Below, piece by piece: positions 25,773 to 33,449 of a stretch of 64,000 nucleotides of DNA (its first letter is position 1; every line of letters begins with the position of its first letter). This DNA is from Gaiella occulta (lineage in GTDB: Bacteria; Actinomycetota; Thermoleophilia; Gaiellales; Gaiellaceae). The DNA is taken from the NCBI RefSeq assembly GCF_003351045.1, contig NZ_QQZY01000001.1, positions 372,001 through 436,000 of the forward strand, read 5' to 3'. Below the pieces are notes generated by a model. It had not been told where the DNA came from, made no database searches, and saw nothing but the letters and a program-made list of their open reading frames with translations. The position numbers were made by a program, and so were the translations under genes.

Positions 25773-26618
25773 ATGCTTCGCTCGATGTACTCGGCCATCA
25801 GCGGCCTCAAGAACCACCAGACGATGCTCGACGTCGTCGGTGCCAACATCGCCAACGTCAACACGGTCGGCTACAAGGCCGAGCGCACCTCGTTCAAGGA
25901 GCTGATCAGCCAGACGGTGCGCGGCGCCAGCGGCGCCACCGCCGCCCGCGGCGGTACGAACCCGCTCCAGGTCGGTCTCGGCGCGGGCATCGCCTCGATC
26001 GACCAGCTCGTGACGCAGGGCAACCTCCAGACGACGAGCGTCGTCACCGACGTCGCCATCCAGGGCGACGGCTTCTTCCAGGTCCAGGACCAGGCGGGGA
26101 CGGAGATCTACTTCACCCGCGCCGGCAACTTCAGCCTCGACGAGCAGGCCGGGACGAGCTACCTCGTCACCGCGGACGGCTACTACGTCTGGGGCCGCAC
26201 CGACGGCGGGAACGGGATCGTCGAGCCGGCCGACCCGCTGGGCCGGATCGGCATCCCCACGACCGCGAAGAGCGTCGCGATCGACCAGACCGGCCTCGTC
26301 TCGTACATCGACGGGACGAGCGGCGCCGTCGTCCAGGCGGGCCGGATCCAGGTGGCGAAGTTCGGCAACCCGGCCGGCCTCGAGCGGGCCGGCAACAGCC
26401 TGCTGCGCGCCTCGAACAACTCCGGCGCGGCGGTTCTCGGCGACCCGACCACGGGCGGCCGCGGCCAGCTCGTGTCCGGCGCGCTCGAGATGTCGAACGT
26501 CGACCTGGCCCAGGAGTTCACGAACATGATCTCGGCGCAGCGCGGCTTCCAGGCCAACTCGCGGATCATCTCGGCGAGCGACGAGCTGCTCCAGGACCTC
26601 GTCAACCTCAAGCGGTAG
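25773..26618 (+). CDS. flgE: Flagellar hook protein FlgE
   Basis: A 281-residue hook subunit. N-terminus MYSAISGLKNHQTMLDVVGANIANVNTVGYK and C-terminal LAQEFTNMISAQRGFQANSRIISASDELLQDLVNLKR are diagnostic of the FlgE/FlgG family; the short central domain suits a Gram-positive-length hook. DGFFQVQD and YFTRAGNFSLDE are the conserved inner segments. Order after flgD supports hook rather than distal rod. ATG with AAGGAGAG upstream. Flanked on both sides by strong hairpins. Confidence 0.92.
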   Translation: MLRSMYSAISGLKNHQTMLDVVGANIANVNTVGYKAERTSFKELISQTVRGASGATAARGGTNPLQVGLGAGIASIDQLVTQGNLQTTSVVTDVAIQGDGFFQVQDQAGTEIYFTRAGNFSLDEQAGTSYLVTADGYYVWGRTDGGNGIVEPADPLGRIGIPTTAKSVAIDQTGLVSYIDGTSGAVVQAGRIQVAKFGNPAGLERAGNSLLRASNNSGAAVLGDPTTGGRGQLVSGALEMSNVDLAQEFTNMISAQRGFQANSRIISASDELLQDLVNLKR

Positions 26619-26629
26619 CACCGGCCAAC

Positions 26630-26658
26630 GAGGAGGGCGGGCTCGGCCCGCCCTCCTC
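26630..26658 (+). terminator. 13-bp perfect hairpin after flgE
   Basis: GAGGAGGGCGGGC (26630-26642), loop TCG, then the perfect reverse complement (26646-26658). Very stable; no T-run follows, so it may be an attenuator or a 3' RNA stabiliser that sets FlgE above FlbD rather than a complete stop. Confidence 0.6.
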
Positions 26659-26676
26659 CTTCGGAGGGAGGGACCC

Positions 26677-26871
26677 ATGATCTTCCTGCACCATCCCGAC
26701 GGCACGCGCTTCGCGCTCAACCCGGACCTGATCGAAACCGTCGAGGAGACGCCCGACACGGTCGTGCGTCTCACGAGCGCGCGGCGTCTGCTCGTTTCCG
26801 AGTCCGCCGACGAGATCGCGGACCTCGTGCGCGACTGGCGCCTCGCCTGCACGGCCGGCGCCCCCGCCTAG
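26677..26871 (+). CDS. FlbD-family flagellar protein
   Basis: A 64-residue protein, IFLHHPDGTRFALNPDLIETVEETPDTVV with a short helical end. This small FlbD family (distinct from the Caulobacter regulator FlbD) regularly follows flgE in Firmicutes, Thermotoga and actinobacteria; its role in assembly or regulation is not settled. ATG after GGAGGGAGGG. Confidence 0.88.
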   Translation: MIFLHHPDGTRFALNPDLIETVEETPDTVVRLTSARRLLVSESADEIADLVRDWRLACTAGAPA

Positions 26872-26925
26872 CGAGGCCCTTGATCCGGCGAGGTAGAGCC
26901 AGGACGACGACATGTCGTGCAGCCC

Positions 26926-26952
26926 TCAACTCGCGGTCGCCGCTGCCGACTG
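26926..26952 (+). promoter_or_regulatory. Sigma-28 promoter P2 (motA operon)
   Basis: CCC-TCAA at 26926-26929, 15 nt, GCCGACTG at 26945-26952. It predicts a transcription start near 26959. This disfavours the in-frame GTG at 26969, which would be almost leaderless, and favours the ATG at 26993 for motA. Confidence 0.85.
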
Positions 26953-26992
26953 ATCGTCAGGCGGCGCCGTGACGGCGCGCGCGACGACCGCA

Positions 26993-27808
26993 ATGGATCC
27001 AGCCACCCTCATCGGCATCCTGCTCGCCCTGATCGGGCTGCTCGTCGCCGTCATCCTCGAGGGCGGGAACCCGCTCGCGTTCCTCAACCTGCCGTCGTTC
27101 TTCATCGTCTTCGTCGGCACCGCCGGGGTGACGATGGCGAGCGTCCGGCTCAAGGGCTTCGCGAGCGTCCCGCGGCTGATCGTCAAGGGCCTCAAGTCCG
27201 CGCGCGGCATGGACGGCTCGGAGGTCGTCGGCACTCTCGTCCGGCTCGCCGAGCGTGCCCGGCGCGAGGGCCTGCTCGCGATCGAGGAGGACCTCGCGGA
27301 GGTGCCGGACCCGTTCCTGCGCAAGGGCCTCCAGATGGTCGTGGACGGCACCGACCCGGAGGTGGTGCGCGACGTCCTCCGCGCCGACATCGACGGCATG
27401 GCCGAGCGGCACCGGCGCGGCTACACGATGTTCTTGACCGCCGGCGGCTTCTCGCCGACGCTCGGGATCATCGGCACGGTGATGGGCCTCGTGCACGTGC
27501 TCGAGCAGCTCGCCGACCCGAACGAGCTCGGCCCGTCGATCGCCGTGGCCTTCATCGCCACCCTCTACGGCGTGGCCGCGGCGAACGTCTTCTACCTGCC
27601 GATGGCGAACAAGCTCAAGGCGCTCTCCGAGGAGGAGCTCGAGCTGCGCGAGCTCGCCGTCGACGGCATCCTCGCCATCCAGGCGGGCGAGAACCCGCGC
27701 ATCATCGGCGAGAAGCTCGCCAGCTACCTGCCGCCCGCGAAGCCGAAGCCGGAGCGGCAGGCCTCCGCGGATTCGGCGGCGGCGGTCGCCGCCGAGGAGC
27801 CGGCATGA
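26993..27808 (+). CDS. motA: Flagellar motor stator protein MotA
   Basis: A 271-residue stator subunit starting MDPATLIGILLALIGL. It has four membrane helices, GGFSPTLGIIGTVMGLVHVLEQL (third helix) and GPSIAVAFIATLYGVAAANVFYLP (fourth helix), with the charged cytoplasmic loop between helices 2 and 3 (VVDGTDPEVVRDVLRADI). It conducts protons or Na+ with MotB. The stop overlaps motB. Confidence 0.96.
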   Translation: MDPATLIGILLALIGLLVAVILEGGNPLAFLNLPSFFIVFVGTAGVTMASVRLKGFASVPRLIVKGLKSARGMDGSEVVGTLVRLAERARREGLLAIEEDLAEVPDPFLRKGLQMVVDGTDPEVVRDVLRADIDGMAERHRRGYTMFLTAGGFSPTLGIIGTVMGLVHVLEQLADPNELGPSIAVAFIATLYGVAAANVFYLPMANKLKALSEEELELRELAVDGILAIQAGENPRIIGEKLASYLPPAKPKPERQASADSAAAVAAEEPA

Positions 27809-28611
27809 GTCGGCGCCGGCGCGGGGGCGGAGAGGAGCACGGGGGCGGGGGCATGGAGCGCTGGCTCCTGACCTACGCCGACATGATCACGCTGCTCCTG
27901 GCGCTCTTCATCGTTCTCTACGCGATGAGCTCCGTCAGCGAGCAGAAGCTCGCCGCTCTGCGCGCCTCCCTCTCCGGGGCGTTCAGCGGCAAGGTTCCCG
28001 ACGGCGGGCAGTCGATTCTCGACTCCGGCGCCTCGCCCTCGAGCATCGAGCTCGACACGACCGCCGACCGCAGCATCGACCCGACCGAGCCGGTCCAGGC
28101 GGCCGGCGCCCGTGAGGCCGCCGATCTCGCGCGGCTCGCCGCCGCGAACCGGCAGCTCCGCGAGCTCGAGTCGGACATCGCTCGGGCCGCTTCGAGTCGC
28201 GGCCTGAGCGACTCCGTCGAGACGACCATCGACGAGCGTGGGCTCGTCGTGCGCATCCTCTCCGACCGGATCCTGTTCGACGTGGGGAGCGCCGACCTCC
28301 GGCCGGGCGCCGGCGCGCTGCTCGCCCCGATCGCGCGGATCCTGCGCGCGCAGCCGAACCCGATCCGCGTCGAGGGGCACACGGACAGCGTGCCGATCCA
28401 CACGGCGCGCTACCGGAGCAACTGGGAGCTCTCCACCGCGCGGAGCACCACAGTCGTCCACTACCTGCTCCGGCACGGGATCGCCTCCCTGCGGCTCAGC
28501 GCGGCCGGCTACGCCGCGGAGCGTCCGGTGGCGACCAACGCCAGCGCCGCCGGCCGGGCCCGCAACCGGCGCATCGAGATCGTCCTCCTGCGGCCCGAGG
28601 GCCGCTCGTAG
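27805..28611 (+). CDS. motB: Flagellar motor stator protein MotB
   Basis: A 268-residue stator subunit. The single membrane helix after RWLLTYADMITLLLALFIVLYAM has the ion-binding Asp in YADM. The C-terminal OmpA-like peptidoglycan domain has VEGHTDSVPI and the ending NRRIEIVLL. A basic, Gly-rich N-terminus precedes the helix. ATG overlaps motA (ATGA). Confidence 0.96.
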   Translation: MSRRRRGGGEEHGGGGMERWLLTYADMITLLLALFIVLYAMSSVSEQKLAALRASLSGAFSGKVPDGGQSILDSGASPSSIELDTTADRSIDPTEPVQAAGAREAADLARLAAANRQLRELESDIARAASSRGLSDSVETTIDERGLVVRILSDRILFDVGSADLRPGAGALLAPIARILRAQPNPIRVEGHTDSVPIHTARYRSNWELSTARSTTVVHYLLRHGIASLRLSAAGYAAERPVATNASAAGRARNRRIEIVLLRPEGRS

Positions 28612-28626
28612 GGGAAGAGGAAGAAC

Positions 28627-29076
28627 GTGAAGAGTCTGTTTCGCGGCAAGAAGCTGATCGCGGTCGCCGCCGTGCTGCTGCTCGCGGCCGGAGGCGTCGC
28701 GTTCGTCGCGCTCGGGCCCGCCGGCGCCGAGGGCAAGACCGTCGCGCCGCCCGTCGAGGTCGGCCTGGGCGAGCCGTTCGTGGTCAACCTGCGCGACGCC
28801 GGCAGCTTCGCCAAGGTCGAGATCGTGCTGAAGGTGGACGCGCGCGCGGAGCTCGCCGCGGCGGAGGCCGGCAAGGGCGGCGGCGGGCAGGCGGCGCTCG
28901 GCGAGCAGGCCGCCGCGCGTGACGCCGTCATCGCGACGATCGGCCGCTACTCGCTCGACCAGCTCCTCTCGCCGGACGGCCGCGAGCGGCTCCGCTCCGA
29001 GCTGCGCAAGGCGGTCGGCAGAGCCGCGCACGTCAAGGTCGCCGAGGTCCTCTTCGTCAACTTCGCCGTTCAGTGA
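28627..29076 (+). CDS. fliL: Flagellar basal body-associated protein FliL
   Basis: A 149-residue protein. A basic N-terminus and one membrane helix (about 10-30) are followed by the FliL domain (VGLGEPFVVNLRDAGSFAKVEIVLKVD, SPDGRERLRSELRKAV, VAEVLFVNFAVQ). It stabilises the stator around the rod. GTG start; stop overlaps fliM. Confidence 0.93.
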   Translation: MKSLFRGKKLIAVAAVLLLAAGGVAFVALGPAGAEGKTVAPPVEVGLGEPFVVNLRDAGSFAKVEIVLKVDARAELAAAEAGKGGGGQAALGEQAAARDAVIATIGRYSLDQLLSPDGRERLRSELRKAVGRAAHVKVAEVLFVNFAVQ

Positions 29077-30068
29077 GCGCCTCCCGCCACCGCCACCCCC
29101 GCGAGCTCGGCCCGTCCGAGATCGCCGGCATCCTTGCCAGCGAGGACACGGAGGGCGACGCGCGCGTGCGCAAGTTCGACTTCTATCGCCCGAACAAGTT
29201 CTCGAAGGAGCAGCTCCGCACGATCGAGCTGTTGCACGAGACCTTCGGCAGGCTGGCGTCGATCCCGCTCTCGGCCGCGCTCCGCGCCGGCGTCGAGTTC
29301 CGCGTGCTCGCGGCCGAGGAGTGCACGAACGGCGAGTTCCACGAGACGCTCGGGCCCGACGCGCTCGTCGCCGTCGTGCAGTCGCCGCCGCTGCCCGGGA
29401 ACTCGGTGCTCGGGCTCCGCTCCGGCTTCGCGCTCACGCTCGTCGACCGCCTGCTGGGCGGCTCCGGCGATCCCGGTGCCGGCGAGGACGCGGACGGCGC
29501 GCCGCGGGAGTCGACGGACATCGAGATCGCACTCCTGAACAGGACCGTCGAACGGATGCTCGGCAGCCTCTCCGAGGCGTGGCAGGCGATCGCGCCGCTC
29601 GCGTTCAAGCTCACGGGCATCGAGCCGAGCGCCCAGTTCGCGCAGGCCGTGGCCGGGGCGGAGATGGGCATGATGCTGCGGCTGGAGATGACCGTCGGCG
29701 AGCACTCGGGCGAGATCTTCCTGCTCATGCCGTACCTGACGCTCGAGCCGGTCCTCCAGAAGCTGAGCGTGCAGGAGTACTTCAGCCGCCGCCACCAGGA
29801 CGCGCGGCAGGAGCGCCAGGACATGCACGAGGAGCTGCCGCGCGTGCCGATCACGCTTCGCGCCGAGCTCGGCCGCGTGCGTCTCACCTACGGCGCCGTC
29901 CGCGCGCTCCGGCCCGGCGCGGTGCTCCGCCTCGGCGTCGAGTCGGAGGCGGAGATCGGCATCTGGACGGGCTCGGAGCAGGTCTTCCGCGCGCGACCCG
30001 GCCGCAGCGGGCGGCGCTCGATCGTCCAGATCACGAGACCTGCCGGCGGAGAGTCGCCGCGATCGTGA
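29073..30068 (+). CDS. fliM: Flagellar motor switch protein FliM
   Basis: A 331-residue switch subunit. The N-terminal LGPSEIAGILAS is the CheY-P binding region, weakly conserved. The core has YRPNKFSKEQLRTIELLHETFGRLAS, LVDRLLGG and a C-terminal SpoA domain (VPITLRAELGRVRLTYGAVRALRPGAVL). GTG overlaps fliL; the stop overlaps the next GTG. Confidence 0.96.
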   Translation: MSASRHRHPRELGPSEIAGILASEDTEGDARVRKFDFYRPNKFSKEQLRTIELLHETFGRLASIPLSAALRAGVEFRVLAAEECTNGEFHETLGPDALVAVVQSPPLPGNSVLGLRSGFALTLVDRLLGGSGDPGAGEDADGAPRESTDIEIALLNRTVERMLGSLSEAWQAIAPLAFKLTGIEPSAQFAQAVAGAEMGMMLRLEMTVGEHSGEIFLLMPYLTLEPVLQKLSVQEYFSRRHQDARQERQDMHEELPRVPITLRAELGRVRLTYGAVRALRPGAVLRLGVESEAEIGIWTGSEQVFRARPGRSGRRSIVQITRPAGGESPRS

Positions 30069-30496
30069 CGTCGGCGCAGTTCCTCGCCGCGGCCGCCGGG
30101 CTCTCCCAGGACGAGCTCCGGGCACTCGTCCGCACCCTGAGCGTCGAGGAGCGCGCGGTCTCGGACCGGCGCCTTGCGCTGCACGCGCTCATCGACCGCG
30201 TACGGACGGAGCTGATCGCCCTGTCGCACGAGAGCGCCGCCGGCCGGACACCCCGCCGTGCGCGGGCGGCCTCGGAGGCCGAGCTTCGCGCCTGGGCGGA
30301 GCGGGCGGTTCTCGCCCGGGAGCCGGGCTCCGGCCTCGACCGGTTCTCCGCCGCCGACGTCGCCCGGCTGCTCCGGCTGCTGCGCGAAGCAGAGATCGAG
30401 ATCTCGGAGCGTCGCCGGGAGCTGCACGACCGGATCGACGCGCTGCACGAGGAGCTGCTCGGGCGGCTCCAGCGCCGCGTCGAGCGCGAGGTGTAG
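30065..30496 (+). CDS. RsiG-like c-di-GMP-binding anti-sigma-28 (candidate)
   Basis: A 143-residue all-helical protein coupled to fliM by a GTGA overlap. It contains two copies of E-x3-S-x2-R-x3-H-x3-D: Glu29, Ser33, Arg36, His40, Asp44 (ERAVSDRRLALHALID) and Glu110, Ser114, Arg117, His121, Asp125 (EIEISERRRELHDRID). Each lies in a predicted long helix, with a basic linker between. RsiG, the anti-sigma of Streptomyces WhiG, binds a c-di-GMP dimer through E-x3-S-x2-R-x3-Q-x3-D on both helices of a coiled coil; here His replaces Gln in both. WhiG and FliA are the same sigma family, and fliA is in this island. I infer a c-di-GMP-armed anti-FliA factor. FliJ-like or other coiled-coil proteins are the alternative, but would not explain the doubled motif. 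Confidence 0.8.
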   Translation: MTSAQFLAAAAGLSQDELRALVRTLSVEERAVSDRRLALHALIDRVRTELIALSHESAAGRTPRRARAASEAELRAWAERAVLAREPGSGLDRFSAADVARLLRLLREAEIEISERRRELHDRIDALHEELLGRLQRRVEREV

Positions 30497-30569
30497 CTCG
30501 TACCTCCTGCGCCGCGCACGCGCGGCTGCCGGCGCAGGCGCTCGCACGGTCGCACCGGGCACTCGAGCC

Positions 30570-30596
30570 TAAAGCGCGGCGGCGGCCTGCCGACAC
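30570..30596 (+). promoter_or_regulatory. Sigma-28 promoter P3 (fliNOPQR)
   Basis: GCC-TAAA at 30570-30573, 15 nt, GCCGACAC at 30589-30596. It lies in the 109-nt gap after the RsiG-like gene. The ATG at 30606 is only 9 nt from the -10; the ATG at 30636 has a ribosome site. Confidence 0.85.
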
Positions 30597-30635
30597 AGCC
30601 TCGCGATGAGCGCCGCCGGCAGGGGAGAAGACGCG

Positions 30636-31055
30636 ATGACCGAGCGGGGAAGCCCGATCGAGGAGACGGAGGTCGCGGCCGCGCCGGCGACGCCGGAGCC
30701 GGCGAACGCCCACGCGGCCCCCGAGCTCGTCGGGCCCGCGGACGGGGCGGCCGTGACGGCGCCGCTCTCTCGCGGATCCGGCGACAGCCTCGCGGACGTC
30801 GGCGCCCTGCTGGACGTGCCGCTCGATGTCACGGTCGAGCTCGGCCGCGCCCAGCTCAGCATCCGCGACTTCGCGGCGCTCGCCCCCGGCAGCGTCGTCG
30901 GCCTCGACAAGCTCGCCGGCGAGGCGCTCGACATCCTCGTCAACGGCAAGCTCCTCGCCCGCGGCGAGGTCGTCGTCATCGACGACGAGTTCGGCGTCCG
31001 GATCACCGAGATCGTGACCGCCCAGGATCGCCATGGCGATCCGGCGGTGCTCTGA
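30636..31055 (+). CDS. fliN: Flagellar motor switch protein FliN
   Basis: A 139-residue switch protein. The first 60 residues are Ala/Pro-rich and disordered. The last 75 are the SpoA fold, [39 protein letters not shown], then [28 protein letters not shown]. The ATG at 30636 follows AGGGGAG; an upstream ATG at 30606 would add ten residues and be nearly leaderless from P3. It completes the C ring with FliG and FliM. Confidence 0.94.
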   Translation: MTERGSPIEETEVAAAPATPEPANAHAAPELVGPADGAAVTAPLSRGSGDSLADVGALLDVPLDVTVELGRAQLSIRDFAALAPGSVVGLDKLAGEALDILVNGKLLARGEVVVIDDEFGVRITEIVTAQDRHGDPAVL

Positions 31056-31065
31056 GAGCCGCCGC

Positions 31066-31623
31066 ATGTACGTCCTGCGCGCGCTCGTCGCCTGCCTCGC
31101 AGCGGCGGCGGCCGGAGCCCCTGCCGCCCTCGCCGCCGGCGAGCAGACGCCCTTGAACCTGCCGGAGCCGGAGGGCTCCGCCGGCGCGGGCGCCGCCTCG
31201 TCCGCCGGTGCGGGCCTGATGCGCCTCTTCGTCGGCATGCTCGTCATCGTCGGGCTCGTCCTCGCGGTGCGCTGGGTGCTGAAGACCTACGCGCGCGGGA
31301 AGTTCCCCGGCCTGGCGGCCGCCGCCGACGCGATCGAGGTGCTCGCGAGCAAGCCGCTCGCCCCCAACCGCACGCTCTACGTCGTTCGCCTCGGCGGCGA
31401 GACACTCCTGATCGGCTCGACCGACCAGGCGATCACGCGCCTGCGCACGATCCCGCCGGAGGACGCGCTCCGGCTCTTCCCGCCCGCCCGGGACGGGTTC
31501 GGCGGCAGCCTCGACGCCGCGCTCGCTGCGCCGCAGTCCTCGCCCGCGAGGCCCCGCACGCAGTGGGGCGGCTTCGACCGGCTGCTCGCGCACCTGCGCG
31601 CCCTTACCGTCCGCCGTGGCTAG
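31066..31623 (+). CDS. fliO: Flagellar export protein FliO
   Basis: A 185-residue protein with a signal-like N-terminus (YVLRALVACLAAAAAGAPAA), one membrane helix (about 55-77, LMRLFVGMLVIVGLVLAVRWVLK) and a cytoplasmic FliO domain (IEVLASKPLAPNRTLYVVRLGGETLLIGSTDQAI). It helps assemble FliP. The ATG at 31066 gives the signal peptide directly; an earlier ATG at 31033 would overlap fliN. Confidence 0.88.
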   Translation: MYVLRALVACLAAAAAGAPAALAAGEQTPLNLPEPEGSAGAGAASSAGAGLMRLFVGMLVIVGLVLAVRWVLKTYARGKFPGLAAAADAIEVLASKPLAPNRTLYVVRLGGETLLIGSTDQAITRLRTIPPEDALRLFPPARDGFGGSLDAALAAPQSSPARPRTQWGGFDRLLAHLRALTVRRG

Positions 31624-32362
31624 GCGGCTCGCACTCGCGCTCGTCCTTGCCGCCGGCGCGGCCGGCGCGCTCGCGCCTGCTGCGCTCTCGGCGCCGGGTG
31701 ACCTCCAGGTGAGCGTCGGCGGACAGGGCGGGATCGAGCCTTCGACGACGATCCAGATCCTCGTCCTGCTGACCGTCTTCACGCTGCTGCCGAGCATCCT
31801 GATCATGACGACCGGCTTCGCGCGGATCCTGATCGTGCTCGGCTTCCTTCGCAGCGCGCTCGGCACGCCGCAGATGCCGCCGAATCAGATCCTCGTCGGG
31901 CTCGCGCTGTTCCTGACCTTGTTCGTGATGTCGCCGACGCTGGAGGCCGTGAACGAGACGGCCGTGCAGCCGTACGTGAAGAAGCAGATCTCGCAGTCGG
32001 AGGCGCTCGACCGCGCACAGGGCCCGGTCCGGGAGTTCATGTTCGCGCAGACGAGCGAGAAGGACATCGCGCTCTTCGTCGACCTCGCCGACATGAAGCG
32101 TCCGCAGACCCGTGCCGACGTCCCCATGCAGGTGCTGATGCCGGCGTTCCTGATCAGCGAGCTCAAGACGGCGTTCGAGATCGGCTTCCTGATCTACATC
32201 CCCTTCCTGATCATCGACATGGTCGTCGCCTCGGTGCTGATGGGGATGGGGATGGTGATGCTGCCGCCGGTGATGATCAGCCTGCCGCTGAAGATCCTCC
32301 TCTTCGTCCTCGTGGACGGCTGGCACCTGCTCACCCGCTCGCTCGTGGAGAGCTTCCGCTGA
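31616..32362 (+). CDS. fliP: Flagellar export gate protein FliP
   Basis: A 248-residue gate protein with a signal peptide and four membrane helices. Diagnostic segments are TIQILVLLTVFTLLPSILIMTT, FARILIVLGFLRSALGTPQMPPNQILVGLALFLT, MPAFLISELKTAFEIGFLIYIPFLIIDMVVAS and MGMGMVMLPPVMISLPLKILLFVLVDGW. GTG start inside the end of fliO; the stop shares one base with the fliQ ATG. Confidence 0.97.
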   Translation: MARRLALALVLAAGAAGALAPAALSAPGDLQVSVGGQGGIEPSTTIQILVLLTVFTLLPSILIMTTGFARILIVLGFLRSALGTPQMPPNQILVGLALFLTLFVMSPTLEAVNETAVQPYVKKQISQSEALDRAQGPVREFMFAQTSEKDIALFVDLADMKRPQTRADVPMQVLMPAFLISELKTAFEIGFLIYIPFLIIDMVVASVLMGMGMVMLPPVMISLPLKILLFVLVDGWHLLTRSLVESFR

Positions 32363-32634
32363 TGGACCAGGCGTATGCCGTCGACCTCGCCACCCGCGCG
32401 ATCGCGATCGCGCTCGAGCTCAGCCTGCCGCTGCTCGTCGCCGGGCTGGCGGTCGGGCTGCTCGTCAGCATCTTCCAGGCCCTGACGCAGATCCAGGAGA
32501 TGACGCTCTCGTTCATCCCCAAGATCATCGTGACGATCGGCGTGCTCGCGCTGGCAGGCCCGTGGATGCTCTCGCGCCTGCTCGGTTTCACGACGGAGCT
32601 GTTCCAGAGCATCCCGGCCGTGGTCGGGAAATGA
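32362..32634 (+). CDS. fliQ: Flagellar export gate protein FliQ
   Basis: A 90-residue protein of two membrane helices, with LLVAGLAVGLLVSIFQALTQIQEMTLSFIPKI, the FliQ signature, in the centre. It forms the export pore with FliP and FliR. ATG overlaps fliP by one base. Confidence 0.97.
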   Translation: MDQAYAVDLATRAIAIALELSLPLLVAGLAVGLLVSIFQALTQIQEMTLSFIPKIIVTIGVLALAGPWMLSRLLGFTTELFQSIPAVVGK

Positions 32635-33410
32635 CCTTCCCGGCGCTCGATCCCGGCTACGCGGTCGCGTTCGCGCTCGTGCTCGCCCGCTTCAGCGGGC
32701 TCTTCCTGTTCGCGCCGATCTTCTCGAGCCGCTCGCTGCCGGTGCGGGTGAAGATCATGATCCTCGCCGTCCTCAGCCTCGCCACCGTGCCGAGCGCCGT
32801 GCGCGCCGACCTGCCGCTCGACGGCGTCGCGCTGGCGCTCCTCGCCGGCAAGGAGCTGCTCGTCGGCTTCGCGCTCGCGCTGGCCGTGGGGGCGCTGCTC
32901 ACGGCCGTCCAGGTGGCCGGCGCTCTCATCGACACGTCCGTCGGCTTCAGCCTCGCCACCCTGCTCGACCCGCTCTCGAACATCCAGACGACCGTGCTGG
33001 GCCAGCTCTACGTCATCCTCGGCAGCCTCGTGTTCCTCCTCCTCGACGGACACCACCTGCTGCTCGCGGGCCTGGCCTCGACGTTCGAGCTCTTCCCGCT
33101 GACGGCGTACCCCGACCCTTCCACGCTCGCCGAGAACGCGGTCGACGCCGTCGCCGGGCTCTTCTCCGCGGCCGTCCAGATCGCGGCGCCCGTGCTCGTG
33201 AGCCTCTTCGTCACCGACCTCGCCGTCGGCCTCGTCTCGCGCGCGGTGCCCCAGGCCAACCTGTTCGCCGTCGGCTTCCCGGTCAAGGCGATCGTCGGCC
33301 TCGCCGCGGTCGGTGCGACCCTGCCGCTGTTCGTCACCTCCCTCGGCGACCAACTCGCGCTGGCGCTCGACGGCATGAGCGACCTCGCGGTCAACCTGCT
33401 CCCGCGCTAA
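32631..33410 (+). CDS. fliR: Flagellar export gate protein FliR
   Basis: A 259-residue protein with about six membrane helices. RFSGLFLFAPIFSSRSLPVRVKIM, GELLVGFALALA-like KELLVGFALALAVG and the C-terminal PQANLFAVGFPVKAIVGL are FliR features. ATG overlaps fliQ (ATGA). Its TAA stop forms part of the -35 of the flhB promoter. Confidence 0.96.
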   Translation: MTFPALDPGYAVAFALVLARFSGLFLFAPIFSSRSLPVRVKIMILAVLSLATVPSAVRADLPLDGVALALLAGKELLVGFALALAVGALLTAVQVAGALIDTSVGFSLATLLDPLSNIQTTVLGQLYVILGSLVFLLLDGHHLLLAGLASTFELFPLTAYPDPSTLAENAVDAVAGLFSAAVQIAAPVLVSLFVTDLAVGLVSRAVPQANLFAVGFPVKAIVGLAAVGATLPLFVTSLGDQLALALDGMSDLAVNLLPR

Positions 33411-33434
33411 AGCGGCGACGCCGGCCGCCGATAG
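33408..33434 (+). promoter_or_regulatory. Sigma-28 promoter P4 (flhBAF)
   Basis: CGC-TAAA at 33408-33411, 15 nt, GCCGATAG at 33427-33434: one of the closest matches to the textbook TAAA-N15-GCCGATAA. The TAA is the fliR stop. The flhB GTG is 15 nt beyond the -10, giving a leader of at most about ten bases. Confidence 0.9.
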
Positions 33435-33449
33435 ACCGCCCAGCGACCC

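Noticed and set aside
26969-26992. GTG 26969 as the motA start
   Set aside because: It would lie about ten bases from the predicted P2 transcription start and adds residues not seen in MotA; the ATG at 26993 gives the normal N-terminus.
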